Shown one piece after another: positions 23,540 to 36,000 of a stretch of DNA of 64,000 nt (position 1 is its first letter; every line of letters begins with the position of its first letter). The stretch is from Mercurialis annua. Lineage: Eukaryota; Streptophyta; Magnoliopsida; Malpighiales; Euphorbiaceae. Where the stretch lies: positions 38,097,001 to 38,161,000 of the forward strand of contig NC_065577.1 of the NCBI RefSeq assembly GCF_937616625.2, written 5' to 3'. Below the pieces are notes generated by a model. The model did not search any database and was not told where the DNA came from. It worked only from the letters and a program-made list of their open reading frames with translations. Position numbers and translations under genes: made by a program.

Positions 23540-23965
23540 TATAACCTAATTTCTCCAATTTCAAATTCTACTCCAAAATCAATCAACCTCCAACTTCAGG
23601 TAAGTCTTTTTCTTTTTAAATTTTATTTGTGTAAATTAATTAATTTAATTTATTTGTCTTATTGTAAAATAATTTTATTCAGTTGCATTGTATTGATCAA
23701 AACTAATGTAGATAATATTTATTATTTATTTTTTCTTACATAAACTTTAAGCAAATAAGTTTATTTATTATATGGTATTTAACCTGGGCTGAAAAAAAAT
23801 TCTGGATCCGCCACTGGTAATGGCGGTAATAAACTAGATTAGACAAACTGTCTTTGTATTTAAATGGGTTAACAACACGAGGCATGAAGCAACATGAAAG
23901 TAGGGCCGACATATTGAAGAGTAGCCGACTGGCGACGAATGTTTAGATAGTCTAGACAAAATTAT

Positions 23966-24580
23966 GACAATTAATTTTAATGGATTGGAAAAAAATATAC
24001 TTCTTTAATCCACAATTATAAAAAAAAGATTGCCACTTTTTCAGAAGGATATTATAAAAAGTAAAAGTTAAAAGTTACAATAAAAAATTGAACCAAACAC
24101 CAACATATTTTTAAAATAATCTTTAAACTCATTAGAGTTAATATATTTCAATTGGCTAAATTTATGAAATATATTGAAACTATTTCTAATACTTGTCAAT
24201 ACTCATACAAATAAATAAGGATACTTTATCAAAAATCTTAAAGAAAACTTTTTAAGTATAATTAAAAATGGAAATTTTCTTATATCATGGAATAATCCTA
24301 ATAAAAATAGTTTAGTAATTACGACAAGATTGGAGTATTAAAAGAACAAGGAAATTTGAATAATTATTGTATAGAACCGAAATATGGCAAATATATAGGA
24401 TTAACCATGTGATTGGCTGGGGAATATTGTGTTAGCAAGGCAGTATAGCATGTACGCCTGTTGAAATTATAGAAGACTCGTCTCAGTTGGTTACAAGATA
24501 AAGACAGGTGCGCGACGCGTGTCGGATTCAGATTAGTCAGGGCGAAGTCCCGGAAACCGGATGAGTTTACCAAAAAAAAA
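23966..24580 (+). mobile_element. Possible poly(A)-tailed retroposon
   Basis: The segment ends in a run of A (24572-24580). It is bounded by the same 12 bases, AGACAAAATTAT, at 23954-23965 and 24581-24592. The right 220 bp is GC-richer than its surroundings. There are no convincing tRNA boxes or open frame, so SINE, LINE end and chance all remain possible. Confidence 0.4.
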
Positions 24581-25260
24581 AGACAAAATTATCGTGTAAT
24601 ATGATGCGATGGATGTGATTTTAGAGATTAGAAATTTGAAACTTTTGAAGCCTGAAATACTAGTGGAGGATTGTTTGGAGTTTATGAAGCAATTTAATAA
24701 TAATTATTTTATTTTCATGAGATGATATGAGAATAAGGCAATACATATATTAATGTAATATATCTGTTTCAGATTATCAGAAATAGACTTATCACTGTCT
24801 TGAATTTTTCACAATTATAATTTAATAGAATATTTTCCTTTTCAAAACAAGAAAATATAGAATTAACCATATTTTACTGTCTACATTTATGATCATATAT
24901 TCTAAAAAAAATCAGAAATTACGTAGAATGAAAGCAAAGTTTAGTATCCTATTTGTTATTATTTTGTTTGTTTTATTTAAAAATTCAATTTATTTTTATA
25001 TAAAAGTTAAAAAAAAAATATTTTTGTATATATTTTATTTCTATTAATAATAATATAATTTTTACTTTAAAATGGACAAATGAAGGATAAAAAATATTCA
25101 ATATAAAAAAATTTAAAAATAAAAATGAGACTTTTAAAATAACATATCTAAAAATGGCAAATGAAATTGACGGATGGATGTATAAGTTTTGGCAAGCGGT
25201 AGAAAGCTTTGCTCCTTTTCTAGTCTTACGCTCAGACACACTAACAGTGCAGTTTTGAAT

Positions 25261-28200
25261 ATCTTCTAAGGTAATATTTACTTTAATTCTTCTCTTATCT
25301 CGTAATTTTGATTTTGTTCAGTTTATGTATTTTGCATGTCATGATCATTCTCTTCTAAATTTTTCTTTTTAAATATATATATAGTTTTCTTGTTTGCATG
25401 TTGCAAATTTAGTTCATGCTAGTTTGATCTTTTACTTGTTTAGGGTTTAGGGTTTACCTTGAGATTTTAGAGAACTAATTAATATGAATTTTGAGATTTT
25501 AAATTTTTGCCAAAATAAGATGATCAGCTAAGGAATCTTCAGTAAGTTACAAAACTGTTATAATTAAAATTATTAGATTAAAATTGGGTGCTGGTAGTGT
25601 TCTTGTTAAGTGTTTATGTTCTGTGTATGAAATTTTGAAGTGTGTCTGTGTTTCTTGAAATTTTGATTGCAGAAAAGGTCCAAATGTCCGTGTTTCTTGA
25701 AATCTTGAAGTGTGCTCTTTGTTGTGTTCAAGAAGAAAATCCAGATTCAAATGATTATGAATCGTTATATGGATATTTTTCTCGGAGAACGATAGAGACA
25801 TCGAGTGATTCTCGTTTCGACGGATATGGTAGATCAGTGTATGATGTAGTTACTAAATCGAATAGTTCTATCGAATATTTACCTATTTCTTCATGTATTC
25901 CGGCCACTTCTTCCTATAGGCCACCGCGACCGCAAATTATTGCATCTTCCTCAAGGCCAACTCAACCGAGGCCGGAAATCCGAGTCCCAGGAGTTTCTTA
26001 TGACCAGTCTAAATCAATACTTCAACCAAAAGTACATTTTACGAGACCATCTCCAATATCTACTTCATCGCCGTTTTCTTCATCAAAACCAACCCTTCAA
26101 GCTTCAGCTTCCTCAAGTACTGATCAGCAGAGTCAAGCTTCGGCTTTCTCGGGTACTGATCAGCAGACTAGAGCTATTTTGGTAAGTCCCTGAAGCTCTA
26201 AAAAGAACACTGTTTAAATCAGCATATAATGACTACTTTGATGCACTTATGTATGCGGAGGACTACGATCTCCAGGTACATATTACATAACTCGCGTCTT
26301 GTGCAACTTCAGTTTATAAGGCCTTATTGGTAAGTAACAATCATGGATGTCACGATGCATATTATGTACTAATAATCCCGCAATTACTTTAATATGTTGC
26401 AAGACAAATGTTTATGCAGCTAAAGAATTTCATTCTGTGGCCATAGTCCAGATTAGTTGATAAACTACTAGGAATTCTGAAATGTAAAATTTGCTATAGA
26501 CCATTTAGACATTCTGAACTGTCAAATTTGCATTATAGTAGAAATTCCAAAAATTATAAGGTTTTGGTGTCCAGTTATATTGAAGATCTCATATGCGCCT
26601 ATAGAAAGTCAACTAATTATGAATATTCTTCGCAGAGAACGAGGGAGACACCGAGTGGTGGTCGTTTCGATGGCAGTTTTACATTCAATTCAGGGTCTTC
26701 AACTGACAGAATATCAACATCTGCTAAGTCAGTGTATGATGTAGTTACTAAATCAAATAGTTCTGCTGAATATTTACCTATATCTTCATGTATCCACTCA
26801 CTTCTTCCTATAGGCCACCGCAACCGGAAACAATTGCATCTATTTCAAGGCCAACTCAACCGAGGCCGGAAATCCAAGTCCCAGCAGTTTCTTATGACCG
26901 GTCTCAATCAATACTTCAACCAATAGTACATTTTACGGCACCATCTCCCATATCTACTGTATCTCCGGTTTCTTCATCAAAACCACCCCTTCATGAATCT
27001 AAGCTTCAAAAAGTTTCTCCTGAGGAAGCACAATCAATAAAACATGAGACACATTCTACCAAATCATCTTCAGTATCTTCTATACTCCCAAGTTCATCTT
27101 CAAAACCATCACCACAAGCAACGTTTAAACCAAATCCAACTCCAGTTTCCCCAAATCTTTCAAATCAACCGACAAAAGGCAACTTTATATGGGTTCCAAA
27201 AAATACCTTTCAATCACCTGAAGCAATTTCTTCCAAGCCACTTCAAGCTTCGACTTCCTCTGACACTAATCAGCAGACTAGTGCTGTTTTGGTTCTCAAG
27301 GATACGTCGCCTACCTATTCGATTCCCAAGAATTTAAAGGATTTGTTTGAAAACGATGAAGTTCCTGAAGTTCTAAAAAGGCCATTGTCTAGATCAACAT
27401 ACAAGGACTATTTTGCTGCACTTCTGTATGCAGAGGACTACTATCTCGAGGTACATATTACATAGATCACATCTTGTGCAACTTCAGTTTATAGGGCCTC
27501 ATTGGTAAGTATAAGTTGCATAATAACAAATTCTGAGAGATTTTCACTGTCAAATGTCACTCAAATGCAATTTACAGCATCCTGAATCCCTAAAAACTTT
27601 ATGTTTATACTTAAAGCATATGCATTTTTCTTGTAAAATTCTGTTTTTGCATCTGAAAATTGTCTTGATTAAAGAATGGACTAACTATTTTTCGATCTAT
27701 AGGTCAGTTTTTCAATCCATTTAAATGCACAATAAGTGCATGTGTGCATCTTTGCTCTATACTTTTGTCCTTATAACTAGAATAAGGTCACGCTGACGCA
27801 ACTACATAAAATGCAGTTAATTGACAGACATATTTTTTGGTGTATTACTACAGAACTAGGAAAATATGATTAGGAAGAAGTAATGGTTAATATGATTGTT
27901 AGAAATATTTAACAGCTTTGTGTTTCTTGATATTGCATCTTAGCAAACTTCATAATTTGTTTTGTTTCCAAGTCAATTGGTGTTGTCTTGTTTCTTCGAA
28001 CTTCTATAGATATTTTAACGCTTTGATCTTGTAAATTCAACGCTTTGCACCGAGTCTAAGGCAATGTATTCTTTGATTGATTCAGAAATGGAGCAAGTTT
28101 AAGTTGTCGGATATCACTTTAAAATTGCAAGAACCACCAAACTTTGAAGAGTACTCTAGACAGAGAATCTTTGAAGAGTCATGCTTTAGCGGGACTTGCG

Positions 28201-29404
28201 GAAAGGATGGTAAAACCTTTGTAGCATTTAAGGTTAGCTGTTCACTCGAGGAGCGCCCATTTCTTTTATCAAGGGACTTTGTCTTTGCAACACCTTCAGG
28301 AAGCAAAATGGAGCCATTTCAGGTTAGTCTCCTGATCTTTTATGCTCCCCATTAGTGTAAGCTGCAGAGAAAATTATTCGATCATGTAATATGTATAAAA
28401 AGTTATTTTATAGATTCACATGTCTAATGATTTTAACTGCAAATCAGGGTATTATTAATCGCGTGGTGAAGAGCACTACTGTACTGGTCGATTTTGGTAG
28501 AAAATTTCATGAGCAGCATTACTCAACCAGCAAATATGATATCTCCTTTGCTTTTAACAGAGTTTGTTTGAAAAGGGCTCATCAAGCAATCGAATCTGCC
28601 TCGGATTCTTTATTCAGAAACTTCATTTTTCCTGATTATGATTTCAGAAGGAGCAACCTCAGCCCAACACCGCCTTTTTGTTATCATGACCTTGATTCGG
28701 ACCAAAGGTCTGCATTTTCTCATATCTTAAACTGTCAGGGTCCGCCACCTTATCTCATCCACGGCCCTCGTTGTGCAGTGAAGATACGTCGAGAATTACC
28801 AATAACTGGACTTGTGGTTGAAGAATTATCAAGAACTGGACTTGTGATTCAAGAAGCAGTACTCGGAATTTATCGAAGATCTCCAGAGCACCGGATTCTT
28901 TTATGTGCGCCAATTAACAGCACATGTGACCTTCTGACCAAAAAACTGAACAGGCACATGCCAGAATCCGATATATTTCGAGCCAATGCTGCATTTCGAG
29001 AAATAGACGACGTACCAGACGATATTCTCTCTTCGTGTCTATACAAACGTAAAGATGAATGCTTTGCTTGTCCTAAACTGGAGGAACTCCAAAAATTCAG
29101 AGTGGTACTCTCTACTTATATGAGTAGCTTTCGGCTGCGGCATGAAGGCATCACTCCTGGTCATTTTAGTCATGTTTTTCTGCTGGATGCCTCATCAGCT
29201 ACTGAGCCGGAAGTCATGGTGACTCTGTCCAGTTTAGCCGATGAGAGCACAACTGTCATAGTCACCGGTGCACCTGGAAACCGGCCAGGTTGGGTGCGAT
29301 CTAGTGTTGCCAGGACTAGAGGACTCAGGATATCATACTTTGAAAGAATTAGCAAAAGAGATCCGTATTATAGTGTTGATCCCATGTTTATCACAGAGCT
29401 GTAA
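25261..29404 (+). pseudogene. SDE3/MOV10-like locus A: chimeric, 5' half duplicated and broken, 3' half open
   Basis: A leader exon ends at 25270, followed by a 5' intron (25271-25672). A first copy of coding exon 1 starts at ATG 25684 (MSVFLEILKC) and is Ser/Pro-rich; it stops early at TGA 26191-26193. After intron-like sequence a second, 5'-truncated copy of exon 1 follows (about 26600-27450), with a one-base deletion near 26795. Downstream, exon ends match intact copy B: 27450, 28086-28322 and 28448-29404 (TAA). The 3' exons give the barrel domain and a RecA1-like fold with a degraded P-loop (HGPRCAVK), DASSATEP in place of DEAGQ, and no RecA2. A GTAAGT donor after codon 166 of the first copy might splice into the second. 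I could not find an in-frame acceptor with confidence. Confidence 0.75.
28086..29404 (+). CDS. SDE3-like locus A, open 3' exons (barrel and RecA1-like domain)
   Basis: The two exons, 28086-28322 (79 codons) and 28448-29404 (318 codons plus stop), keep frame and splice signals. Homologues in SDE3/MOV10 use this part to bind RNA and, with RecA2, hydrolyse ATP. Here FNRVCLKRAHQAI (domain 1B) and CAPINSTCD (motif Ia-like) remain. Motif I is replaced by PRCAVKIRREL, motif II by DASSA and motif III by GAPGN. A 30-bp tandem duplication (28793-28822 and 28823-28852) repeats about ten residues exactly where motif I should lead into its helix. The protein ends where RecA2 should begin. Confidence 0.75.
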
Positions 29405-30253
29405 TGTTGCTGGAAGTAATGGCTGATCTATTCATTCAAAGAAAAATGCCAATGTTAGTCATCCGTTAATCTGCTCTTCGTGTATGCAATTGAGGGAAAA
29501 ATGTTACTAATGATGTTTTAATTTTTCTGAATTTGTTATTTGAGTGTTTCAATTTTTATTTCTTTTAAATAAGTATTTTATATAGTATATCAGTCCAGGG
29601 TTTTTTTAACCATATTCTAATTACCCGACAATAAATTAAGGTTAAAAGTAAATTGTGATGTTCTTGATATAGATTGCCATTTTAATTTCACATAGCCAAT
29701 CGTACAAATTGTGTATCATATAATTTTTCATTAACATGAAAAGGGAAATTGAGTAAATAGTAGACCTATTTATTTTTTAATATGATATATTTTTAAATGA
29801 ATTTTTAAATAATATATGAAAGATATCGTTTTTTATTTTAACTAAGAGTGACATATTGATACCTTTTTTAAAAAATAGTATGTTGTTTAAATGAGCAAAA
29901 AATAGTAATTTAGATGTGCAATGAGACAAAAAATTAGTTTAAGTGGCATTATAGGTCAGAATAGTATAGTTTTTGGGTAGAACAAAATCAAACAAAACTT
30001 TGTCCACTTTAACGCACATATTATTCACAAACAATTGAGGGATCAAATAAAATAAAATTAAAAGTTAAAAGGTTCAATAGAAAATGAAAAAAGTTTATAA
30101 AAAACATGGAACAAAGCGGTATAGTTTAGAAATTAAACTATATATTAAGTCTATTCAATTAGTGATAATATTAAAATATTAAAAAAAATTATTGACCGCT
30201 AACTTCAGCTCTTCCGACCGCGAACTCTGTTCCTAGGCAAGAGAACTTGAGAC
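29405..30253. other. AT-rich intergenic DNA
   Basis: This is the 3' flank of locus A. I see no gene or definable repeat up to the first hAT-type element. Confidence 0.5.
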
Positions 30254-30885
30254 TAAGAGTATCAAAAGGGGTCATCACACGATAATATGATTCGCCTAAC
30301 CCGTAAGTTTGGCGAATCCGGGTTGAGGCTTAGCGGGTTCGTGTCGAAAACGTGTCAACCCGTTTATGACACGAAATAAATGGGTCGTGTCACGGGTTGA
30401 CTCGCGAACCCATCTAACCCACCTAACCCGTTTACAAATTATATTATTTATAATAATATAAAAATAAAATAGTTATAAATATAAAAAATAAAAATAAAAT
30501 TATTAAATTAATTATATTAATATATAAATAAAGTTAATTATATTAAAATCTTATAATTTGAATATTAATTGATAAATTTGAGGTCAAAATTTTATTTATA
30601 TGATTTAAAATATTCGTCAATGTTAACTGGGTCGTGTTAGTCGTATCGTGTTAGCCGTGTAATAGTGTTAATCGTGTTAACCGTTTATCTTGTGTTAATC
30701 GTGTCGTGTCACTCGTTTAAAATTCGTGTCGTGTCGTGTCACTCGTTTAAAATTCGTGTCGTGTTAGGGTTGAGAATTTTGACACGATTAGTTAAATGGG
30801 TCGTGTTCGTGTTGACCATAATCGTGTCAACAGAATGAATCGACACGACACGAACACGACCCACCAACCCATTTTGACACCCCTA
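30254..30885. mobile_element. Old non-autonomous hAT-like element
   Basis: The left end TAAGAGTATCAAAAGGGG aligns with the reverse complement of the right end, TAGGGGTGTCAAAATGGG. The body is full of GTGTCGTGT and AACCCGTTT words, a common look of plant hAT MITEs. The flanking 8 bases are only half matched, so it is old. The large hAT element landed immediately beside its right end. Similar words recur at about 52640-52850. Confidence 0.65.
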
Positions 30886-31320
30886 CTTAAGGGTGAGCTC
30901 GGTTCGGTTCGGTTCGGTTCGGTGTGTAAAATATTTAAACCGAACCAAACCACCCCTACTTAAGTGGAAACCAAACCGCACTACTTCGGTGCACGGTTTT
31001 TTCGGTTCGGATAACCGAATTTTCGGTTTTTTTCGGTCCGGTTCGGTCGGTTCACACACTATTCAAAATTAATAATAAACTTTAATTTTTAAAAACTTTT
31101 AATATACAAATATAAATATACAGTCTGTTTTAAAAGACCTAAGAAATATGTGTAAGGCCTTTTACCCAAAAAAATAGAGGGCCTATAAATATACAGACCT
31201 AAATATAAATATAGACTACAAAAAATACAGGCCCACAAAGTTTAATAAATTTTACAGGCCAATTAACAACTTGTATAAGTTGTACAAAAAATGGAACTAA
31301 TCTACAAAAAATGGAAGTAA

Positions 31321-31356
31321 TCTTCACTTCACTTCACTTCACTTCACTTCACTTCT
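31321..31356. repeat. CTTCA microsatellite
   Basis: Pentanucleotide repeat, about seven units, inside the hAT element downstream of its transposase gene. Confidence 0.9.
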
Positions 31357-33640
31357 TCTACCAAAAAATGATCTCATCCCACCAATTAGTTCCCAAAAAA
31401 TGAAGCCAAAAAACCTGCAAAAAGAAAGAAGGCGGTGAATGAGAAATAAAAAGGAAAAACTGACTTAAAATGAAAGTATAAACTAGTAATAAATCAGAAT
31501 TAGGCTCAGCTTGCATAAGTTAAGTCATTAGATTCACTCAACTTTCATAAAGGCAACAAATTACTTATGTCACACAATTAAAAGTTGAGCAATTCTAGAC
31601 TTGAAGTGGAAGCTTCATCATTGCCAAAATGAAATGATATATTAACATAAGACAGAGAAATCAAACACAATATGCAGTGACTCTAAATTGCAGTGACTAC
31701 ATTTTAGACAGATCTCATCAATGTCATTTGCTAATAAGGCTCAGATATGAAAAGTGCATTAAGTATAAACACTTAAGATCATAAAAAGGTGGCAATAATA
31801 AAATGCCTCACAGTTCATAACCTATAGTATTAACTTAAATGTGGAAGCATCATCATAGCCATTAGCAGAAACAGACAGAGAAATCAAAGTAAATCACAGC
31901 ATAAACATCATACCAGCCAAGATTTCTACAATGTCTATATGCCAAATACCATTATTATGATGCAGCAAGGCAAGAATAGATATACTAAGCATCAAATATC
32001 AAAAATGCAGTAAGGATATCACATAAGCCAATAGGAGCTTCCAAGGATCAGGAATTCAATTCAGCAAGTTAAATAAAAGAGATTAAACAGTCAAAGACAA
32101 ACTGTTAATCATTTTTAGCATTTGCTGGATCTTGAAAACCTGCAAAATAAAAATGAACAAGTTAGCAAACATTATAGAAAAAAAATAAAAATTAAACAGA
32201 AATAAGATATAGATAGATTTGATTTACCTGCTTCTAGCTCTTCCAATTCTTCCAAAGTCTGCTCAATTGAAACAGGCTTTGAGGGGTCCCTTAGCCAATC
32301 TTGAGTGCAAATTAAAGCCTCCACAATTTTAGGAGTTAAACAACTCCTAAAATCAAGCACTCTACCACCAGTGCTAAAAGCAGACTCTGAAGCAACTGTG
32401 GAGACTGGTACTGCAAGTACATCTCTAGCAATCCTGGATAGGACTGGGAATCTCTGAGAATTGTACTTCCACCATCTCAGAATATCAAAATTCCCATCAT
32501 TAGGAGCTACTGCCTCACTTAAGTAAATATCAAGTTCAGATTTCTTGCTTCCACCCACACCACCAGTCTCCAACATTTGCTGCAAGAACCGTTCTTTTAA
32601 CACATAATTGGCTTGAGAGAATTGGCCCTGAGTTTCAGATGAGGAGCCAGTCTGGCCAGCAACAGCCATTTCTTTCTTGTATTGCACATCATAGTCATTA
32701 AATAACTCAACCAAGTCATCCATCACACACTTAAACAAAAATTTCCCTTCTAGGGCACCATACATCTCACTCAAGGTATATTCCATGTACACAACTCTAT
32801 CCCTGGGATCTAAAATGTTAGCAAAAAAGATCAATTTGTTCATAACTATTGGATCACCCCAGTACTTATTGAACTTAGCTTTCATTTTAAGTCCCATGGC
32901 CCTCAGAGACACATCAGTAGAAGCAATCCAATCTTGGAGAATTGTTGACAGATCAGATATCTCATTAAAATGGTTGTTAGAGGTCACATAAAGAGAACCA
33001 GAAATTCTCAATGTCATTTTATAGAAACACTCTAACATACCACATAACTCCCTAACATTTTCTCAGTCACTACTACTAGGCACATCATCACCCAAGTCTT
33101 TCTTAAAACTAGACTCCACTTCCTCATACTCTTCAAACACCTTTTGATACAACAAAGCAGTACTCAACATAAGATAAGTTGAATTCCACCTAGTTGGGAC
33201 ATCTAGACACAACGAACGCTTACACACAGTTTCAGTTGACTCTTTACATTCTTTAAATTTACTCAATCTTAGGGGTGAATTTTTAATGTATATAACTGCC
33301 CTCCTAACCTTTTCAAATGAGTTACCAGACTCTTTTAGACCATCAGAAACAACAAGGTTAAGGATGTGAGCAATACATCTCATGTGTGCATATTTACATC
33401 TTACAGAAGTACACCCCCAAGTCAACAATTTTTTCATAAAGAAAGTCATAGCAGCAGTATTATTCTCAGCATTATCAAGGGTCACAGAGAAAATGTTTTT
33501 AAGCCCCCACTCTTGCAAACAAGTTTCTAATGCCTTAGCCAAATGCTCTCCTTTATGTTTAGAACAAGGCACAAAAGAGATGATTTTTTTATTAAGCTTC
33601 CAATCATCATCAATATAATGGGCAGTGACACACATGTAAT

Positions 33641-36000
33641 TGTAATACCCCGTAAGTTCAGGTGCCGTTTAGTACAACGTGTCCGGTAGAGAAGGACCGG
33701 AGTTACAGAAATAAAGATATTGGATATTAAAGAAAAGGATAATATGGAGTAGGACGTAATTGTTTATGGATTGGAATAAGAAAATAAGGAAAAATATCAA
33801 GAAAAGTCACAAACTAGAGTTCAGGGATTAAAGTGGTAATTTAACCAGTTAAGTCCGAAAATGGAATTATTTCGCCAAGGTCCGCGAAATGTTTTATAGT
33901 ATTGGTGGTAAAAGTTTCAGGTCAATCGGAGACCTTTTAAAATTTGGACGCGGATTCATTTTGGGCTAAATTGTCAATTTTGAAGAATTCAAGGACCAAA
34001 GTGCAAATTAGCCAATTTAGCCTCGAGAATAGAAATTGGAAGATTATCGACGGAAATAATTATTTTTGGAGTAGTATTATTTATTGGGATATAAATAATA
34101 CGTAGATAATCGAGTTAAAATGATAATTTAACCGTTTGGTTAAATTAGAAAGTTTAAAAGAGAATTGGTTTAAGTTAAAGAAATGAAGGATTAAAAGAGT
34201 ACATTAACCAAGATATATATATAAGAATTCCTTAAGCATAAGGAAATGAGGAAAGGATCAGAAGGAATGATCCAGAGAAGAGAGAAAATGACGATCACCG
34301 TCGTTTCGCCGCCGTTTCGCCGTTTCTCGTCCGAATCGAGTGATTCTCGCGCCGTTGGATTAAGAATTCAATTCTCTATCTACCACGAGCATCAAATCGA
34401 GGTAATTTGGTGATTTTTGAGATTGAAATGATTGAATTAGGGTTATATCGTTTTAACGAATTAAACGAATTGTAATCGCGTTTCTATAGTAGTATTTGGT
34501 GAGATTCGAATTGGGTTATATGTTAAAATGAAGCGGAAGCATGTCGGGAGTGCCGGAAAGCGGCGCAGCGCCCGGAAAATGACTTTTCCGGGGGCTGTCA
34601 AGGGTGTGCGTTCGCACACATTGAGTGTGCGATCGCACACTCCTTGAATTTTGGGGTGTGCGTTCGCACACTACCTAAATGTTGCCAGATTGAGAAATCC
34701 TACGGTCAGTTTATAGATTTGCCTCTTAGGAACGCGTCTGTCAAATTTCAGCTCGATCCAACGGTTCAATTGGGAGAGATCGTCGTTTTACTAAACAGTG
34801 TCAGTGCGCAGGCAGCACCTGCGCATTGTCCTGAAAACTACGATTATATTAACCTAAGTTTATAACTTAGAGTTTTGATATTAAGCCTACGTTTATGAAT
34901 TAAACGTACGTATGATTTGAATAGGAAGTGAATACATCGACGAGGTACGAGATCGACGAGCTGGAATAGTTAAAAGAGTGAATGACGTGTGGAGCTTACG
35001 TTTGGATATAAGGAATAGCGATCGTTGTGAGTTAAACTTTACTTTGAGTATTATTACGCAATAGATAGTTTTTATATTATAAGTATAATATTAAACTACA
35101 TCGCATGTTATAGTATTTTATCGATAGAAATGAATTTGTGCATCGTATTATCGAATATATATAGATTGTGAAAACTAGTATATGATCCGGGGGAAACAAG
35201 CTACCTATTGGGTGTCAATAGGCTGTGTGATCACCAGCGTCCGGGTAAGTCATAGATAGAGATTGCATTGATTGTTTATCGTACTTGTTCGTGCATGCGA
35301 TACAAGGCCTATCTGGTTGAACTATCCCGGGGCTTGTATCTGCGAGTCGACTGGTTGAACTATCCCGGACTCATATCGATCGATCGATCGTTAAATGTTG
35401 TGATGGTGTTCAGTATGCATGCTAAGAGACTAGGGTTTCGATCGGATCAAATGCTCGAAGTATAATATGTTTGTATATATGTGTTTTGTTTTAAATGCGA
35501 TGTTATTTTCTATAATACCTTAGTAATGTGTTATCTCACTCAGTATTTCCCCAAATACTGACCCCTCACATTGATGTTTTTCAGGTGTATAGAGTCGGAT
35601 CAGACAGACCATTTTTGGTGTGCTGGGTACAAGTCCCCTTGGTGCTGCAGTAGTATACGTGTGACGAGTCTTAGCCTAGTATAGTTAGGTCTTATAGGTT
35701 GTGTACGTATTTAATGTTTGTTTGATGTGATGTCTTTTGGTTGTCAGTTTTGTATTGATCGATAGACGGGCTAGTACGTACAAGTTACGGAAGTGAGATG
35801 CCCACTATGGTTGTATCGATGGTGTGATATATATGATGTACGTTATGATTGTAAACGTGTCTTCTTATTACATGTTTATAGGATAGTTGTGTTTGCGTTT
35901 CCGCGAAAAAGTTAGAGTGGTTTTAGGCTTGCTACGGGTTTCGGAGCTACCACTCCCATTCCCTAGCGCCGGTCTCGGCTCAATAATTTGGGTCGTGACA
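33641..36000 (+). repeat. 5' LTR (2,360 bp) of the nested LTR element
   Basis: TG...CA ends (TGTAATACC...GGTCGTGACA). It carries three 16-bp palindromes at 34604-34619, 34625-34640 and 34656-34671. There is no genuine protein-coding region. Confidence 0.96.

Noticed and set aside
34644..35465. Open frames of 73 and 65 codons repeated at 38429 and 39074
   Set aside because: They lie in both LTRs of a non-coding element, include the palindrome array, and show no protein features.
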